Shown here: piece by piece, positions 1 to 9,156 of the stretch
Position numbering within the stretch: the first letter of the stretch is position 1
Layout of the letters: each line of letters opens with the position of its first letter
From: Winogradskyella aurantia
GTDB taxonomy: Bacteria > Bacteroidota > Bacteroidia > Flavobacteriales > Flavobacteriaceae
Length of the DNA stretch: 64,000 nucleotides
NCBI RefSeq assembly: GCF_002266855.1
Contig: NZ_NGJN01000004.1
Span: 124,001 to 188,000 of the forward strand
Direction: 5' to 3'
Position numbers and translations under genes: made by a program
Notes under the pieces: generated by a model
What the model saw: the letters and a program-made list of their open reading frames with translations, nothing else
Databases searched by the model: none
What the model was told of the DNA's origin: nothing

Positions 1-460
1 CAAATATTTCTTGTTGTATGGCATCTCTTTTGCTAGAATACAGTTGCTCAGGGGTATATCGTCCTACGACACTTCTGGCTGCTGAGCGAATGGCCGGTAA
101 CAACACCCTAGTTATATATTGTTCACTTTTTTCCTGGTGTAATTTACCTAAATTGTTAAAATCAGGTTGAAACCAAATAGACGCATCGAGCTTAATGTCT
201 AATCCGTTTGATGATAAAACATTCATTTTTTCAAAAACTTCTTGCTGTCTTACTTCGTAAATATATACTTTATTCCAGGGCGCAACGATATGGAACCCCT
301 CACCCATCGGTGGCTCGTCTATAACCACACCTTCTCCAAAGGTTTTAAACAATACGCCTGCTTCACCTGAATCTATAGTGACAGCAGATTTAGCAATTAT
401 AATAATCAAGGCAATAACGCCTATTAAAATTGGTAATCCAATCTTTGGTAATCTATCCAT
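1..460 (-). CDS. SPFH/Band 7 (prohibitin-like) membrane protein, 3' part outside window
   Basis: Reading the minus strand from an ATG at 460 gives an open frame to the window edge. It begins MDRLPKIGLPILIGV, has one N-terminal membrane segment (about residues 8-23), then text typical of the SPFH/prohibitin family: TIDSGEAGVLFKTFGEG, followed by the PEQLYSSKR region near residue 140. Family members form large membrane-bound ring scaffolds linked to protease control or membrane domains. The frame is intact over about 153 residues, but the C-terminal half lies beyond position 1, so the exact subfamily (prohibitin or HflC/HflK-like) cannot be set. It lies 10 bp after the VWA-like gene and is probably the last visible gene of the fabG transcript. 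Confidence 0.85.
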   Translation of the reverse strand, partial: MDRLPKIGLPILIGVIALIIIIAKSAVTIDSGEAGVLFKTFGEGVVIDEPPMGEGFHIVAPWNKVYIYEVRQQEVFEKMNVLSSNGLDIKLDASIWFQPDFNNLGKLHQEKSEQYITRVLLPAIRSAARSVVGRYTPEQLYSSKRDAIQQEIF

Positions 461-470
461 TTTATTTTAT

Positions 471-2504
471 TTAAATTAATCCGTTATACTTTCTAATAAA
501 CCACTCAAAAAACAAGCTTAGAGCTATTATAATGAGTAGATATTTCCATTCTATCAAAGGTACAATATTTTTAGTGCTTTTTTGTATAGTTGCAAAACGA
601 TTGTCTGACAATAGGGCATTAATCAATTGATCTACTTCATTACTGTAAAACACCTGGCCTGAGCTATTGTCTGCCAATAGGTTTAGCTTGTCAATGTCTG
701 CATTAAGAAATTGCTGTTCAACGTTGTATTCCAATACTTGAAATTCACCCGTTGCCGAAACCAATTCAAAATTGTGGCTAATAGTGAATTGGTATGTGCC
801 AGGTTCGATACCGCTTAAATCTACCCTGTAATTACCATCACTTAAAAGCAGAGGCACCTCTTTTGCTGCACCATTATTTTTATTTCTGAGAGCAATGGAT
901 AGGGCTCCATTACTATCAAACTCGTAGTTTTTATTGAAATACTGTGCAGTTATGATCACATCATCGCTTCCGTTGTAAAAGGATTTATAATCAATATTTA
1001 GCCGATTTCTTTTTTTATTTGAACTTAAATATTGAACTATTTTATTTACGAAGTTGTCGAAATTATTAAAGCTTTCTGTATTCAAAAACGTCTGTGCACG
1101 CCATCGCCAAATATTTTCACCATTTAGTATGGCCTGTTTTGTGCCTTCAGCTTCAAAAGTTGCTAAAAGAATTTGGTTCGTATTTATACCATTAACCGAC
1201 TTATATAGAATGACTTCATGTGGAATATTAATTCCAAATTCACCGAACTCTGATTTTAGTGGCGGATAATCATTGAAATCTATATCATTTATAATAAAAT
1301 TACTGTAATTACTATTTAATATGGGCTGGTATTCTTCGGTCTGATTAGTTACAGCCTGCTTAAAAAAGTTCTGGGCTTTATTTAGTAAGTTCCAGTCGGT
1401 CGTTGTCCCGGTAATAGTGAATGCATTCAGTTTTTTCTTCTTAACGGTCTCTAGAATAGTATTAAAGCTACTGTTAGGTTGATACAATATAACCAATTGA
1501 AAATCATTATACTTTGAAATATATTCTTGAGGGTCTAATATACTCACCTTTCGCTGCTCGTTACTTTCAATAGCCTTTTTTATTGCTCCTAAATCTGGAT
1601 GAAGCCTTTCCGCCACAATGGCAATGTTTGTCTTTTGATCAATTACCTCAACACCAAAATTCTTGGTGTTATTGACTTTATTCTGTTCATTGTCAATTGG
1701 AGTAATTTCAGCACGATATGTTCTAACTCCAACAGCTTTGGCCAAAAGCGTTGCGGAGATAATCTCCGAAGTTTTAGATTCACTGAGCTGAATCGGTTTA
1801 CTAAAGACTATCTGATTACCAGACCAAATTTTTAGTTCTGTATTTACATCGTCCTTTCCGCTATAGTTAACAATAATTTCAACTGGAAATCTATTTTTTA
1901 AAAAGACATACCGGTTAACGTTTAGTTGTTTGATACTTAAATCTGCATAAAGCGTAGAATCACCCAGAATTACTGGAAAAACCGGTTGACTCATATCTTT
2001 TGAAGAATAGCTGTAATCGGCTCCATAGGTTTGGTTTCCATCGGTAACAAGTATCACCGGGGCTGTGCTATTACTATATATCTCTCCCAGCTGCTTAAAC
2101 GCCTTTGAAATATTGGATTGGCCCTCATTAAACCTTAAACTATCTCCGCTGTTTAAATCTTTTCCAAAGCTATAGGAATGTAAATGAAATCGATTTTTTA
2201 GGTCCTTATTTGAAATAATCTCATTGAAGGCAGATAAGGCATTCTCTCCTTGTCCTAAATAGCTTATAGATTCAGAATTGTCTACCGCTAATACTAAATC
2301 TGGTTTCTCATTAAAATAGGTGAAGGATTGCAACTTTGGATTAATCAGTAGTAATAAAACAGCAAATATGGTTACAGCCCGCAAACCAAATAAGGCATAG
2401 CGAAGATTTGCTCTTAATTTAGATTTATATATATACTGAAACAGCGCTAATAAAAGCGCTGCTATACCAGCAATACCTATGTAAACCAATGTACTTGTTT
2501 GCAT
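471..2504 (-). CDS. VWA-like membrane protein
   Basis: 677 residues from the ATG at 2504; the frame also runs to a TTG at 2522, but the ATG directly precedes the first membrane helix. Two membrane helices lie near residues 5-25 and 40-56, a large soluble region follows, and one helix sits near the C-terminus (about 650-672). After the second helix comes LVLAVDNSESIS, a D-x-S-x-S metal-site motif (D75, S77, S79) of von Willebrand factor A domains, and later PVILVTDGNQTYG, the matching VTDG strand. The layout resembles the BatA/Aer-type membrane VWA proteins common in Bacteroidota, whose roles are poorly known. It follows fabG by 19 bp and precedes the SPFH gene by 10 bp, so co-transcription is likely. 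Function unassigned. Confidence 0.8.
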   Translation of the reverse strand: MQTSTLVYIGIAGIAALLLALFQYIYKSKLRANLRYALFGLRAVTIFAVLLLLINPKLQSFTYFNEKPDLVLAVDNSESISYLGQGENALSAFNEIISNKDLKNRFHLHSYSFGKDLNSGDSLRFNEGQSNISKAFKQLGEIYSNSTAPVILVTDGNQTYGADYSYSSKDMSQPVFPVILGDSTLYADLSIKQLNVNRYVFLKNRFPVEIIVNYSGKDDVNTELKIWSGNQIVFSKPIQLSESKTSEIISATLLAKAVGVRTYRAEITPIDNEQNKVNNTKNFGVEVIDQKTNIAIVAERLHPDLGAIKKAIESNEQRKVSILDPQEYISKYNDFQLVILYQPNSSFNTILETVKKKKLNAFTITGTTTDWNLLNKAQNFFKQAVTNQTEEYQPILNSNYSNFIINDIDFNDYPPLKSEFGEFGINIPHEVILYKSVNGINTNQILLATFEAEGTKQAILNGENIWRWRAQTFLNTESFNNFDNFVNKIVQYLSSNKKRNRLNIDYKSFYNGSDDVIITAQYFNKNYEFDSNGALSIALRNKNNGAAKEVPLLLSDGNYRVDLSGIEPGTYQFTISHNFELVSATGEFQVLEYNVEQQFLNADIDKLNLLADNSSGQVFYSNEVDQLINALLSDNRFATIQKSTKNIVPLIEWKYLLIIIALSLFFEWFIRKYNGLI

Positions 2505-2523
2505 TATATTTGACGTTAACAAA

Positions 2524-3270
2524 TTATGTTAACATTCCGCCATCTACATTTAAGGTTTGTCCCGTAATATACGCACTCATATCACTCGCTAAGAACACGC
2601 ACGCGTTTGCAATATCCTCAGGTGTACCTCCTCGTTTTAAGGGAATAGCGTCACGCCATCCTTTTACAGTTTCTTCATCTAACTTTGCGGTCATTTCGGT
2701 TTCAATAAATCCTGGAGCAATTACATTACTTCTAATATTTCTAGAACCTAATTCCAAAGCTACAGATTTTGAAAATCCAATTATACCTGCTTTTGAAGCT
2801 GCATAATTGGTTTGACCCGCATTGCCCTTAACGCCTACCACAGAACTCATATTTATGATAGAACCATGACGTTGTTTGAGCATAGTGCGCTGAACCGCTT
2901 TAGTCATGTTAAATACAGACTTCAAGTTTACTTCTATCACCTTATCAAAATCCTCTTCAGACATGCGCATTAATAAGTTGTCTTTGGTAATACCGGCGTT
3001 ATTAACTAAAATATCTAGGGCGCCAAAATCAGCAAGAACATCCTCTACCAATTGTTGTGCTTCTTCAAAACTGGCTGCGTTACTCTGGTATCCTTTAGCC
3101 TTTACACCTTGTGTAATAAGTTCTTTTTCTAGAGCCAAAGCCGCCTCAGCAGAAGAACTGTATGTAAAGGCAACATTAGCTCCTTGTTGGGCAAAAACCT
3201 CTGCGATGCCTTTTCCAATTCCCCTACTTGCTCCGGTGATTATTGCCGTCTTTCCTTCTAATAATTTCAT
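2524..3270 (-). CDS. fabG: 3-oxoacyl-[acyl-carrier-protein] reductase FabG
   Basis: 248 residues, the usual FabG length. It catalyses the NADPH-dependent reduction of 3-oxoacyl-ACP in cytosolic fatty acid elongation. The short-chain dehydrogenase signature is complete: cofactor loop TGASRGIG (12-19), NNAG (90-93), catalytic Ser143, Tyr156 and Lys160 in the YAASK motif, and the PGFIETEM segment that distinguishes FabG from general SDR enzymes. The ATG at 3270 is preceded by a perfect -7 element at 3318-3325, so it probably starts its own transcript with the VWA-like and SPFH genes downstream. Other SDR reductases are possible but less likely. Confidence 0.95.
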   Translation of the reverse strand: MKLLEGKTAIITGASRGIGKGIAEVFAQQGANVAFTYSSSAEAALALEKELITQGVKAKGYQSNAASFEEAQQLVEDVLADFGALDILVNNAGITKDNLLMRMSEEDFDKVIEVNLKSVFNMTKAVQRTMLKQRHGSIINMSSVVGVKGNAGQTNYAASKAGIIGFSKSVALELGSRNIRSNVIAPGFIETEMTAKLDEETVKGWRDAIPLKRGGTPEDIANACVFLASDMSAYITGQTLNVDGGMLT

Positions 3271-3317
3271 ACGCTTAAATTCAGTTAGTTAGTTAAAATG
3301 TTATTGAAAGATGTTAT

Positions 3318-3325
3318 CAAAGATA
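3318..3325 (-). promoter_or_regulatory. Bacteroidota -7 promoter element for fabG
   Basis: On the minus strand this reads TATCTTTG, an exact match to TAnnTTTG, 48 bp before the fabG ATG. No clear -33 TTG lies at the usual distance. It sits just past the sucD terminator, which fits a new transcript starting here. Confidence 0.5.
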
Positions 3326-3350
3326 GCTATTACAAATTGCAAGAAATAAA

Positions 3351-3378
3351 AAAACCTCACAAGATTTTGTAAGGTTTT
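3351..3378 (-). terminator. Rho-independent terminator after sucD
   Basis: A 12-bp stem (AAAACCTCACAA with TTGTAAGGTTTT, one C/A mismatch) with loop GATT. Read on the minus strand it ends in a run of T (complement of 3347-3354). It lies 20 bp past the sucD stop codon. Confidence 0.85.
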
Positions 3379-3398
3379 TAACAGTTTTACTAATTGGA

Positions 3399-4271
3399 TT
3401 AGCCTAAGACTTCAGCGACTTTCTTTCCAATTTCAGCAGGAGAATCCACAACGTGGATTCCACATGCTCTCATTATTTTTTTCTTTGCTTGGGCCGTGTC
3501 ATCACTTCCTCCAACAATAGCACCTGCGTGCCCCATGGTTCTTCCAGCAGGAGCTGTTTCCCCAGCGATAAAACCAATAATAGGTTTTTTGCTTCCACTT
3601 CCTTTATACCAATTGGCCGCATCCGCTTCCAATTGCCCACCGATTTCACCAATCATAACAACAGCTTCGGTTTCAGGGTCATTAATTAAAAGCTCAACAG
3701 CCTCCTTAGTCGTTGTTCCTATAATGGGGTCTCCTCCAATTCCTATAGCCGTGGTAATACCCAAACCTTGCTTCACTACTTGGTCTGCAGCTTCATAGGT
3801 CAACGTTCCCGATTTTGAAACAATTCCGATCTTTCCTTTTTTAAAGACAAAACCTGGCATTATCCCTACCTTAGCCTCTCCTGGGGTAATAACCCCTGGA
3901 CAGTTTGGACCTATTAATCGACATTGTCTGTCTTTTATATAGTCATAGGCTCTTATCATATCGGCAACTGGGATACCTTCTGTAATGGTTATGATAACCT
4001 TAATACCAGCATCAGCCGCTTCCATGATGGCGTCAGCTGCAAATGCAGGTGGAACAAAAATTATGGTTGTATCAGCCGATACCTTCTCCACAGCCTCAGC
4101 AACGGTATTAAAAACTGGCTTGTCAAGATGGGTTTGCCCACCTTTTCCTGGCGTAACACCACCTACTACGTTAGTACCGTATTCTATCATCTGTTCAGCA
4201 TGAAATGTGCCTTCACTACCAGTAAAACCTTGAACAATTATCTTTGAATTCTTATTAACTAATACACTCAT
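3399..4271 (-). CDS. sucD: Succinate-CoA ligase, alpha subunit
   Basis: 290 residues, normal for SucD. With SucC it converts succinyl-CoA to succinate in the TCA cycle, conserving energy as GTP or ATP. Visible features are the N-terminal CoA-binding Rossmann domain ([14 protein letters not shown]), the CoA-binding GPNCPG (121-126), and the phospho-histidine loop [10 protein letters not shown] with His248. No sucC lies next to it in this window, so the subunits are encoded apart, as in many Flavobacteriaceae. It has its own -7 element upstream and its own terminator downstream, so it looks monocistronic. Confidence 0.97.
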   Translation of the reverse strand: MSVLVNKNSKIIVQGFTGSEGTFHAEQMIEYGTNVVGGVTPGKGGQTHLDKPVFNTVAEAVEKVSADTTIIFVPPAFAADAIMEAADAGIKVIITITEGIPVADMIRAYDYIKDRQCRLIGPNCPGVITPGEAKVGIMPGFVFKKGKIGIVSKSGTLTYEAADQVVKQGLGITTAIGIGGDPIIGTTTKEAVELLINDPETEAVVMIGEIGGQLEADAANWYKGSGSKKPIIGFIAGETAPAGRTMGHAGAIVGGSDDTAQAKKKIMRACGIHVVDSPAEIGKKVAEVLG

Positions 4272-4304
4272 GAATAATGACTATTATAACGTTTAAAATC
4301 GATG

Positions 4305-4312
4305 CAAAAATA
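4305..4312 (-). promoter_or_regulatory. -7 promoter element for sucD
   Basis: Minus-strand TATTTTTG, an exact TAnnTTTG match 33 bp upstream of the sucD ATG, in the gap after the lipid A block. No -33 element at normal spacing is evident. Confidence 0.5.
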
Positions 4313-4380
4313 AGACTTTTAATATCTTTAAGTAATGGGATTTTAATCTTTTTTATTGATTGAAAAATAGATACTGGGAA

Positions 4381-5316
4381 TCAGCGGTTCTTGAGTTTTT
4401 CCAGAATTTCAGGTATTCTCTTTATTGAAACCATCTCCTTGTATTTACTACGACTATCCTCTGCTGGTGTTCCAAAATAAGTCTTTCCACCCTCAAGAGA
4501 TTTACTTATACCAGATTGTGCTAAAATAACTGCATTTTTCCCAATAGTTATACCGCTGGAAATACCAACCTGTCCCCATATCGTAACTTCGTCCTCAACC
4601 ACAACACAACCTGCAATTCCCGTTTGTGAGGCAATGAGACATTTTTTACCGATCAAGGTATCATGGCCAACTTGTATCTGATTATCCAACTTACTGCCCT
4701 CTCCAACGGTTGTATCTGCCGTCACGCCCCTATCAATAGTACAGCATGCGCCAATATCCACGTTGTTCTCTATAACCACACGGCCACCAGATTGGAGCTG
4801 ATCATAGCCCTCTGGTCTATTTTTATAATAAAAAGCACTTGCCCCGATAACAGTACCAGCATGTATAATAACATTATCACCAATGATACTATCGTCGTAG
4901 ATACTTACATTTGAATGAATGATACAATTTTTACCAATCTTGACATTATTTCCAATAAAACAGTTAGGTTGAACAACGGTATCCTGACCTATTGTAGCAC
5001 TTTCAGAAATCGTGGATTTTGAAGGTATGAATGGCTTAAAATAAGTTGTCAACTTATTGAAATCGCGGAAAGGATCATCCGAAATCAAAAGCGCTTTACC
5101 TTCCGGACATTCCACTTTTTTATTTATTAAAACAATGGTCGCCTCTGATTTTAATGCCTTATCATAATACTTCGGGTGATCAACAAAAACAACGTCCCCT
5201 GGTTCTACAACGTGTATTTCGTTCATTCCCAGTACAGGAAAGTCATGCGGACCCACATATTCAGCACTAATAAGCTTAGCTATGTCTTTGAGTTGATATG
5301 CTTTTGGGAACTTCAT
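4381..5316 (-). CDS. LpxD-like N-acyltransferase paralog (left-handed beta-helix)
   Basis: 311 residues: an N-terminal uridine-binding-like domain (about 1-100) then hexapeptide repeats of a left-handed beta-helix (about 105-275). It keeps the LpxD-type catalytic histidine (NQIQVGHDTLIG, His218) and the block IASQTGIAGC. It differs from the true LpxD at 8079-9107: the GADGFGFAP signature there is GASAFYYKNRPEG here, and the C-terminal helix is shorter. It is last in the lipid A block and begins directly after efp (stop at 5317, start at 5316). Probably a UDP-sugar N-acyltransferase, but the acceptor or acyl chain may differ from lipid A synthesis; the exact substrate is not visible. Confidence 0.8.
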   Translation of the reverse strand: MKFPKAYQLKDIAKLISAEYVGPHDFPVLGMNEIHVVEPGDVVFVDHPKYYDKALKSEATIVLINKKVECPEGKALLISDDPFRDFNKLTTYFKPFIPSKSTISESATIGQDTVVQPNCFIGNNVKIGKNCIIHSNVSIYDDSIIGDNVIIHAGTVIGASAFYYKNRPEGYDQLQSGGRVVIENNVDIGACCTIDRGVTADTTVGEGSKLDNQIQVGHDTLIGKKCLIASQTGIAGCVVVEDEVTIWGQVGISSGITIGKNAVILAQSGISKSLEGGKTYFGTPAEDSRSKYKEMVSIKRIPEILEKLKNR

Positions 5317-5883
5317 CTATTCTTTTATCCGTTCTTTGTAAGTGCCCTTTTCAGTTTCTACTTTAATTTTATCCCCTTCATTAATAAAAAGCGGCACGTT
5401 TACTTCAGCTCCAGTTTCAACTGTTGCTGGTTTGGTTGCATTGGTTGCGGTATTTCCCTTTACTCCAGGTTCTGTATGAGTTACTTCCAGTACCACACTT
5501 GCAGGCATTTCCACAGATAAGGGCATGTTATCTTCGGTATTAATAAGAACCGTCACCACTTCACCTTCTTTCATTAAATCTGGTCTGTCCAAGGCAGCTT
5601 CAAGCAATCTGATCTGAGTATAATCAGCTTCATTCATGAAATGATAGAATTCACCATCGTTGTATAAGTATTGAAATTTGTGGGTCTCAACCCGGACATC
5701 ATCTATTTTATGCCCTGCAGAAAATGTATTGTCTATGACTTTGCCAGTGGTAACACTTTTGAGTTTGGTCCTTACAAAAGCTGGACCCTTGCCTGGTTTA
5801 ACATGTAAAAATTCAATAATTTTATAGATATCATGGTTATATCTTATACATAGTCCCTTTCTAATATCTGATGTTGTTGCCAT
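5317..5883 (-). CDS. efp: Translation elongation factor P
   Basis: 188 residues, the standard EF-P size, with three beta-barrel domains. It relieves ribosome stalling at proline runs. The N-terminal KOW-like domain carries the tip loop PGKGPAFVR with Lys32 at the position that is modified in many bacteria. The C-terminal OB domain ends GDKIKVETEKGTYKERIKE. It is encoded between lpxA (16 bp upstream) and the second lpxD-like gene (0 bp), an arrangement I recognise from other Bacteroidota. Confidence 0.97.
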   Translation of the reverse strand: MATTSDIRKGLCIRYNHDIYKIIEFLHVKPGKGPAFVRTKLKSVTTGKVIDNTFSAGHKIDDVRVETHKFQYLYNDGEFYHFMNEADYTQIRLLEAALDRPDLMKEGEVVTVLINTEDNMPLSVEMPASVVLEVTHTEPGVKGNTATNATKPATVETGAEVNVPLFINEGDKIKVETEKGTYKERIKE

Positions 5884-5898
5884 TATTTTGTTTTAAAT

Positions 5899-6684
5899 TT
5901 AATTTGATTTGAAATAACCCTTCATGATACCACGGTGCGAATTCTTTATAAACTGAAGTACCTCGTCCCTTTCAGGTGTTGCCTCCATCTCTGCCTCAAT
6001 AATTTCAGCAGCCTGCGTATTGTTATAGTTCTTTTGGTATAATATTCTATAGATGCTCTGTATCTCCCTGATTTTATCACTTGAAAATCCTCGTCTCCTT
6101 AGCCCCACAGAGTTTATACCTACATAAGACAATGGTTCCCGGGCAGCTTTAACATAAGGCGGAACATCTTTTCGCACTAAAGAACCTCCAGTAACAAAAG
6201 CATGATTCCCTATGGAACAAAATTGGTGCACAGCTGTCATTCCCGCTAGGACCACATAATCACCAACTGTAATGTGCCCAGCTAAGGTGCTGTTGTTTGA
6301 GAAAATACAATTGTTACCCACAATACAGTCATGGGCTATATGGCAATAGGCCATTATAAGGCAATTATCACCAATAACTGTTTTCATTTTATCAGAAGTT
6401 CCACGATTGATGGTGACACATTCTCGAATCGTTACATTATCACCAATTTCAACAGTAGTATCTTCATCATTAAACTTTAAATCTTGAGGAACAGCAGATA
6501 TTACGGCACCGGGGAAAATATTACAATTTTTACCGATTCTGGCACCCTCCATAATTGTTACGTTACTGCCAATCCAAGTACCCTCGCCAATTTTTACGTT
6601 ATTATGAATTGTAGTAAATGGTTCAATAACTACATTTTTGGCGATTTTTGCACCTGGGTGCACATATGCTAAAGGCTGGTTCAT
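5899..6684 (-). CDS. lpxA: Acyl-ACP--UDP-N-acetylglucosamine O-acyltransferase
   Basis: 261 residues of hexapeptide repeats plus a C-terminal helical domain, matching LpxA. It transfers a 3-hydroxyacyl chain from ACP to the 3-OH of UDP-GlcNAc, the first step of lipid A synthesis. The catalytic histidine is in AYCHIAHDC (His118, equivalent to E. coli His125). Further signatures are SAVPQDLKF near 63-71, TINRGT near 91, and the C-terminal VGLRRRGFSSDKIREI helix. It follows lpxC/fabZ by 1 bp, so translational coupling is likely. Confidence 0.97.
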   Translation of the reverse strand: MNQPLAYVHPGAKIAKNVVIEPFTTIHNNVKIGEGTWIGSNVTIMEGARIGKNCNIFPGAVISAVPQDLKFNDEDTTVEIGDNVTIRECVTINRGTSDKMKTVIGDNCLIMAYCHIAHDCIVGNNCIFSNNSTLAGHITVGDYVVLAGMTAVHQFCSIGNHAFVTGGSLVRKDVPPYVKAAREPLSYVGINSVGLRRRGFSSDKIREIQSIYRILYQKNYNNTQAAEIIEAEMEATPERDEVLQFIKNSHRGIMKGYFKSN

Positions 6685-6685
6685 A

Positions 6686-8092
6686 TTATTTCACTTTCGT
6701 TATTTGTGCCATGATTTCTGCTTCTGAAACTAACTTGCCATTGGCGTAGGCCCGTCCTTGCATTTGACAAATTCCACGTCTTATGGGTGATAATAAATCT
6801 AATTTAAAGATTAACGTGTCACCAGGAACAACCTGATGCTTATATCGTACATTATCTATTTTGAGTAAATACGTAAGATAATTCTCTGGGTCTGGAACTG
6901 TGCTTAACACCAATATGCCGCCTGTTTGCGCCATGGCCTCGATTTGTAGGACTCCCGGCATAACTGGTGCACCTGGAAAATGACCTACAAAAAAAGGTTC
7001 GTTCATAGTGACATTCTTTATACCAATGACGTGGTTCTCTGATAACTCCATAATTTTATCAACCAACAAAAAAGGTGGCCTATGTGGAAGCATATCCATA
7101 ATTTGATTGACATCTTTAACTGGGACTGCGTGTAAATTAACCTCAGGCACATAATTACGTCTCTCATTTTTAATAATTTTAGACATCTTTTTCGCAAATT
7201 GTGTATTTACATAGTGCCCTGGCTTGTTTGCTATAACCTTTCCACGTATTCGCGTGCCGATTAAGGCTAAATCTCCTATCACATCCAAAAGCTTGTGCCT
7301 GGCTGCCTCGTTTGGATGGTGCAATGTAAGGTTGTCTAAAATACCATTAGGTTTAACGCTAATATGTTCCTTATTAAAGGCCTCCCTGAGCTTTTCCATG
7401 GTCTCTGGAGACAATTCCTTATCCACGTATACGATGGCATTATTTAGATCTCCACCCTTTATTAAACCGTGCTCCAATAGCATTTCAATTTCATGCAGGA
7501 AACTAAATGTTCTGGCATTGGCAATTTCAGTTTTGAATTCGGAAATAGAATTCATTGTGGCATTTTGGGTTCCTAAAACTTTAGTCCCAAAATCTACCAT
7601 AGTTGTCACTTGGTAAGAGGTAGAAGGCATCAATATAATTTCACTACCTGATTCATCATCAGAATAAGAAATGATCTGTGTCACTTCATACTCTTCCCTT
7701 TTGGCTTCCTGTTCAACAATTACGGCTTTTTCAAGTGCTTCCACAAAGAATTTTGAAGACCCATCCATAATTGGTGGTTCAGATGCATCTAACTCTATGA
7801 TAACATTATCTAAATCTAAACCTACTAAAGCCGCTAAAACATGCTCACATGTTTGAATAGTTACGCCATTTTTTTCAAGACAGGTACCTCTCTGGGTATT
7901 GGTTACGTAGTTAGCATCGGCCTCAATTTTAGGCCTGCCTTCAAGATCAACTCTTTCAAAAATAAAACCAGAGTTTTCAACACCTGGTTTAAATACTAAT
8001 TTTACGTTATGTCCCGTGTGCAAGCCAACACCTTCCAATGAGACTTCTTTTTCAATGGTCTTTTGTTTTGACTCGGTTTTAATTATTGCCAT
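6686..8092 (-). CDS. lpxC: Fused LpxC deacetylase / FabZ 3-hydroxyacyl-ACP dehydratase
   Basis: 468 residues holding two enzymes. Residues 1 to about 310 are LpxC, the zinc deacetylase of UDP-3-O-acyl-GlcNAc and the committed step of lipid A synthesis: zinc ligands His84 (TCEHVLAAL), His266 and Asp270 ([11 protein letters not shown]), and His293 in KPGHYVN. Residues from about 325 are FabZ, which dehydrates 3-hydroxyacyl-ACP: His371 in [12 protein letters not shown] and Glu385 in LQIEAMAQ. This fusion is characteristic of Bacteroidota and couples a lipid A enzyme to a competing fatty acid enzyme. The ATG overlaps the end of lpxD by 14 bp. Confidence 0.97.
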   Translation of the reverse strand: MAIIKTESKQKTIEKEVSLEGVGLHTGHNVKLVFKPGVENSGFIFERVDLEGRPKIEADANYVTNTQRGTCLEKNGVTIQTCEHVLAALVGLDLDNVIIELDASEPPIMDGSSKFFVEALEKAVIVEQEAKREEYEVTQIISYSDDESGSEIILMPSTSYQVTTMVDFGTKVLGTQNATMNSISEFKTEIANARTFSFLHEIEMLLEHGLIKGGDLNNAIVYVDKELSPETMEKLREAFNKEHISVKPNGILDNLTLHHPNEAARHKLLDVIGDLALIGTRIRGKVIANKPGHYVNTQFAKKMSKIIKNERRNYVPEVNLHAVPVKDVNQIMDMLPHRPPFLLVDKIMELSENHVIGIKNVTMNEPFFVGHFPGAPVMPGVLQIEAMAQTGGILVLSTVPDPENYLTYLLKIDNVRYKHQVVPGDTLIFKLDLLSPIRRGICQMQGRAYANGKLVSEAEIMAQITKVK

Positions 8093-9107
8093 CTACTTTT
8101 TTTTCAAGTTCGTTTATAGTTTTAACAATCTTAGGTAGGTTTTTAAAGTGTACATAAGATTTGTTATAATCTCCGTATGTCAGCGCTGGTGACCCTTGCA
8201 ACACCTCATTGTCTTTTACGTTGCGGCCAATTCCAGACTGTGCTTGTATTTTTACATTGTTACCTATAGTGATATGCCCTACAATACCAACTTGGCCACC
8301 AATTTGACAATTTTCACCAATTTTTGTGGACCCTGCAATACCAGTTTGGGCTGCAATTACTGTATTTTTTCCGATTTCTACATTATGGGCTATTTGGATT
8401 TGGTTATCGAGTTTTACCCCTCGTCTTATTACAGTTGACCCTAAAGTAGCTCTATCTATTGTCGTACCCGCACCTATATCAACGAAATCCTCAATAATAA
8501 CATTGCCTATTTGAGGTACTTTGGCATATTCACCTTTTTCATTGGGCGCAAAACCAAAACCGTCAGCACCAATGATAGCACCAGAATTTATAAAACAGTT
8601 ATTTCCAACAACGCAATCGGAATAAATCTTAACTCCAGCAAAAACAATGCTATTATTCCCTATGGACACATTATCACTAATATAGGAATTAGGAAAAATC
8701 TTTACGTTATCCCCAATGGTGACATTGTCTCCTATATAAGTAAAGGCTCCTACATAGATATCATTACCTAGTTTTGCAGATTCTGAAATATAGCTTGGCT
8801 GCTCTACTCCAGATTTATTTAGTTTAATTTGATTGTAGTATTCCAGCAACTTTGTAAAAGCACCGTAAGCATCATCCACCTTTATTAAAGTAGTCTTAAG
8901 CTCATATTCAGGCACAAAATCAGCGTTTACGATAGTAACGGATGCCTCAGTAGTATATATGTAAGATTTATATTTTGGATTGGCCAAAAATGTAAGCGTC
9001 CCTTTTTTACCCTCCTCTATTTTAGCAAGCTTTGAAACTTTAATATCTGGATTACCAACAATAGTACCTTCTAATATCCCTGCGATTTGTTGTGCTGTAA
9101 ATTTCAA
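8079..9107 (-). CDS. lpxD: UDP-3-O-(3-hydroxyacyl)glucosamine N-acyltransferase, TTG start
   Basis: 342 residues with the N-terminal uridine-binding domain (1-100), a left-handed beta-helix (105-300) and a C-terminal helix. It adds the N-linked acyl chain in lipid A synthesis. Key residues are the GADGFGFAP motif (180-188) and catalytic His241 in [12 protein letters not shown]. The start is a TTG at 9107: the codon before it is a TAA stop and the protein begins KFTAQQIAG as LpxD proteins do, so no ATG is available. A perfect -7 element 31 bp upstream suggests that the lipid A operon proper starts here. Confidence 0.96.
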   Translation of the reverse strand: MKFTAQQIAGILEGTIVGNPDIKVSKLAKIEEGKKGTLTFLANPKYKSYIYTTEASVTIVNADFVPEYELKTTLIKVDDAYGAFTKLLEYYNQIKLNKSGVEQPSYISESAKLGNDIYVGAFTYIGDNVTIGDNVKIFPNSYISDNVSIGNNSIVFAGVKIYSDCVVGNNCFINSGAIIGADGFGFAPNEKGEYAKVPQIGNVIIEDFVDIGAGTTIDRATLGSTVIRRGVKLDNQIQIAHNVEIGKNTVIAAQTGIAGSTKIGENCQIGGQVGIVGHITIGNNVKIQAQSGIGRNVKDNEVLQGSPALTYGDYNKSYVHFKNLPKIVKTINELEKKVDGNN

Positions 9108-9137
9108 TTAATTGGATTTATTTTTTGTTGGTCTTGG

Positions 9138-9145
9138 CAAAAATA
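9138..9145 (-). promoter_or_regulatory. -7 promoter element before lpxD
   Basis: Minus-strand TATTTTTG (exact TAnnTTTG) in the 49-bp gap between the HD gene and lpxD. It suggests that lpxD-lpxC/fabZ-lpxA-efp-lpxD2 can be transcribed apart from the HD gene. Confidence 0.5.
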
Positions 9146-9156
9146 GAAAAAATGTA

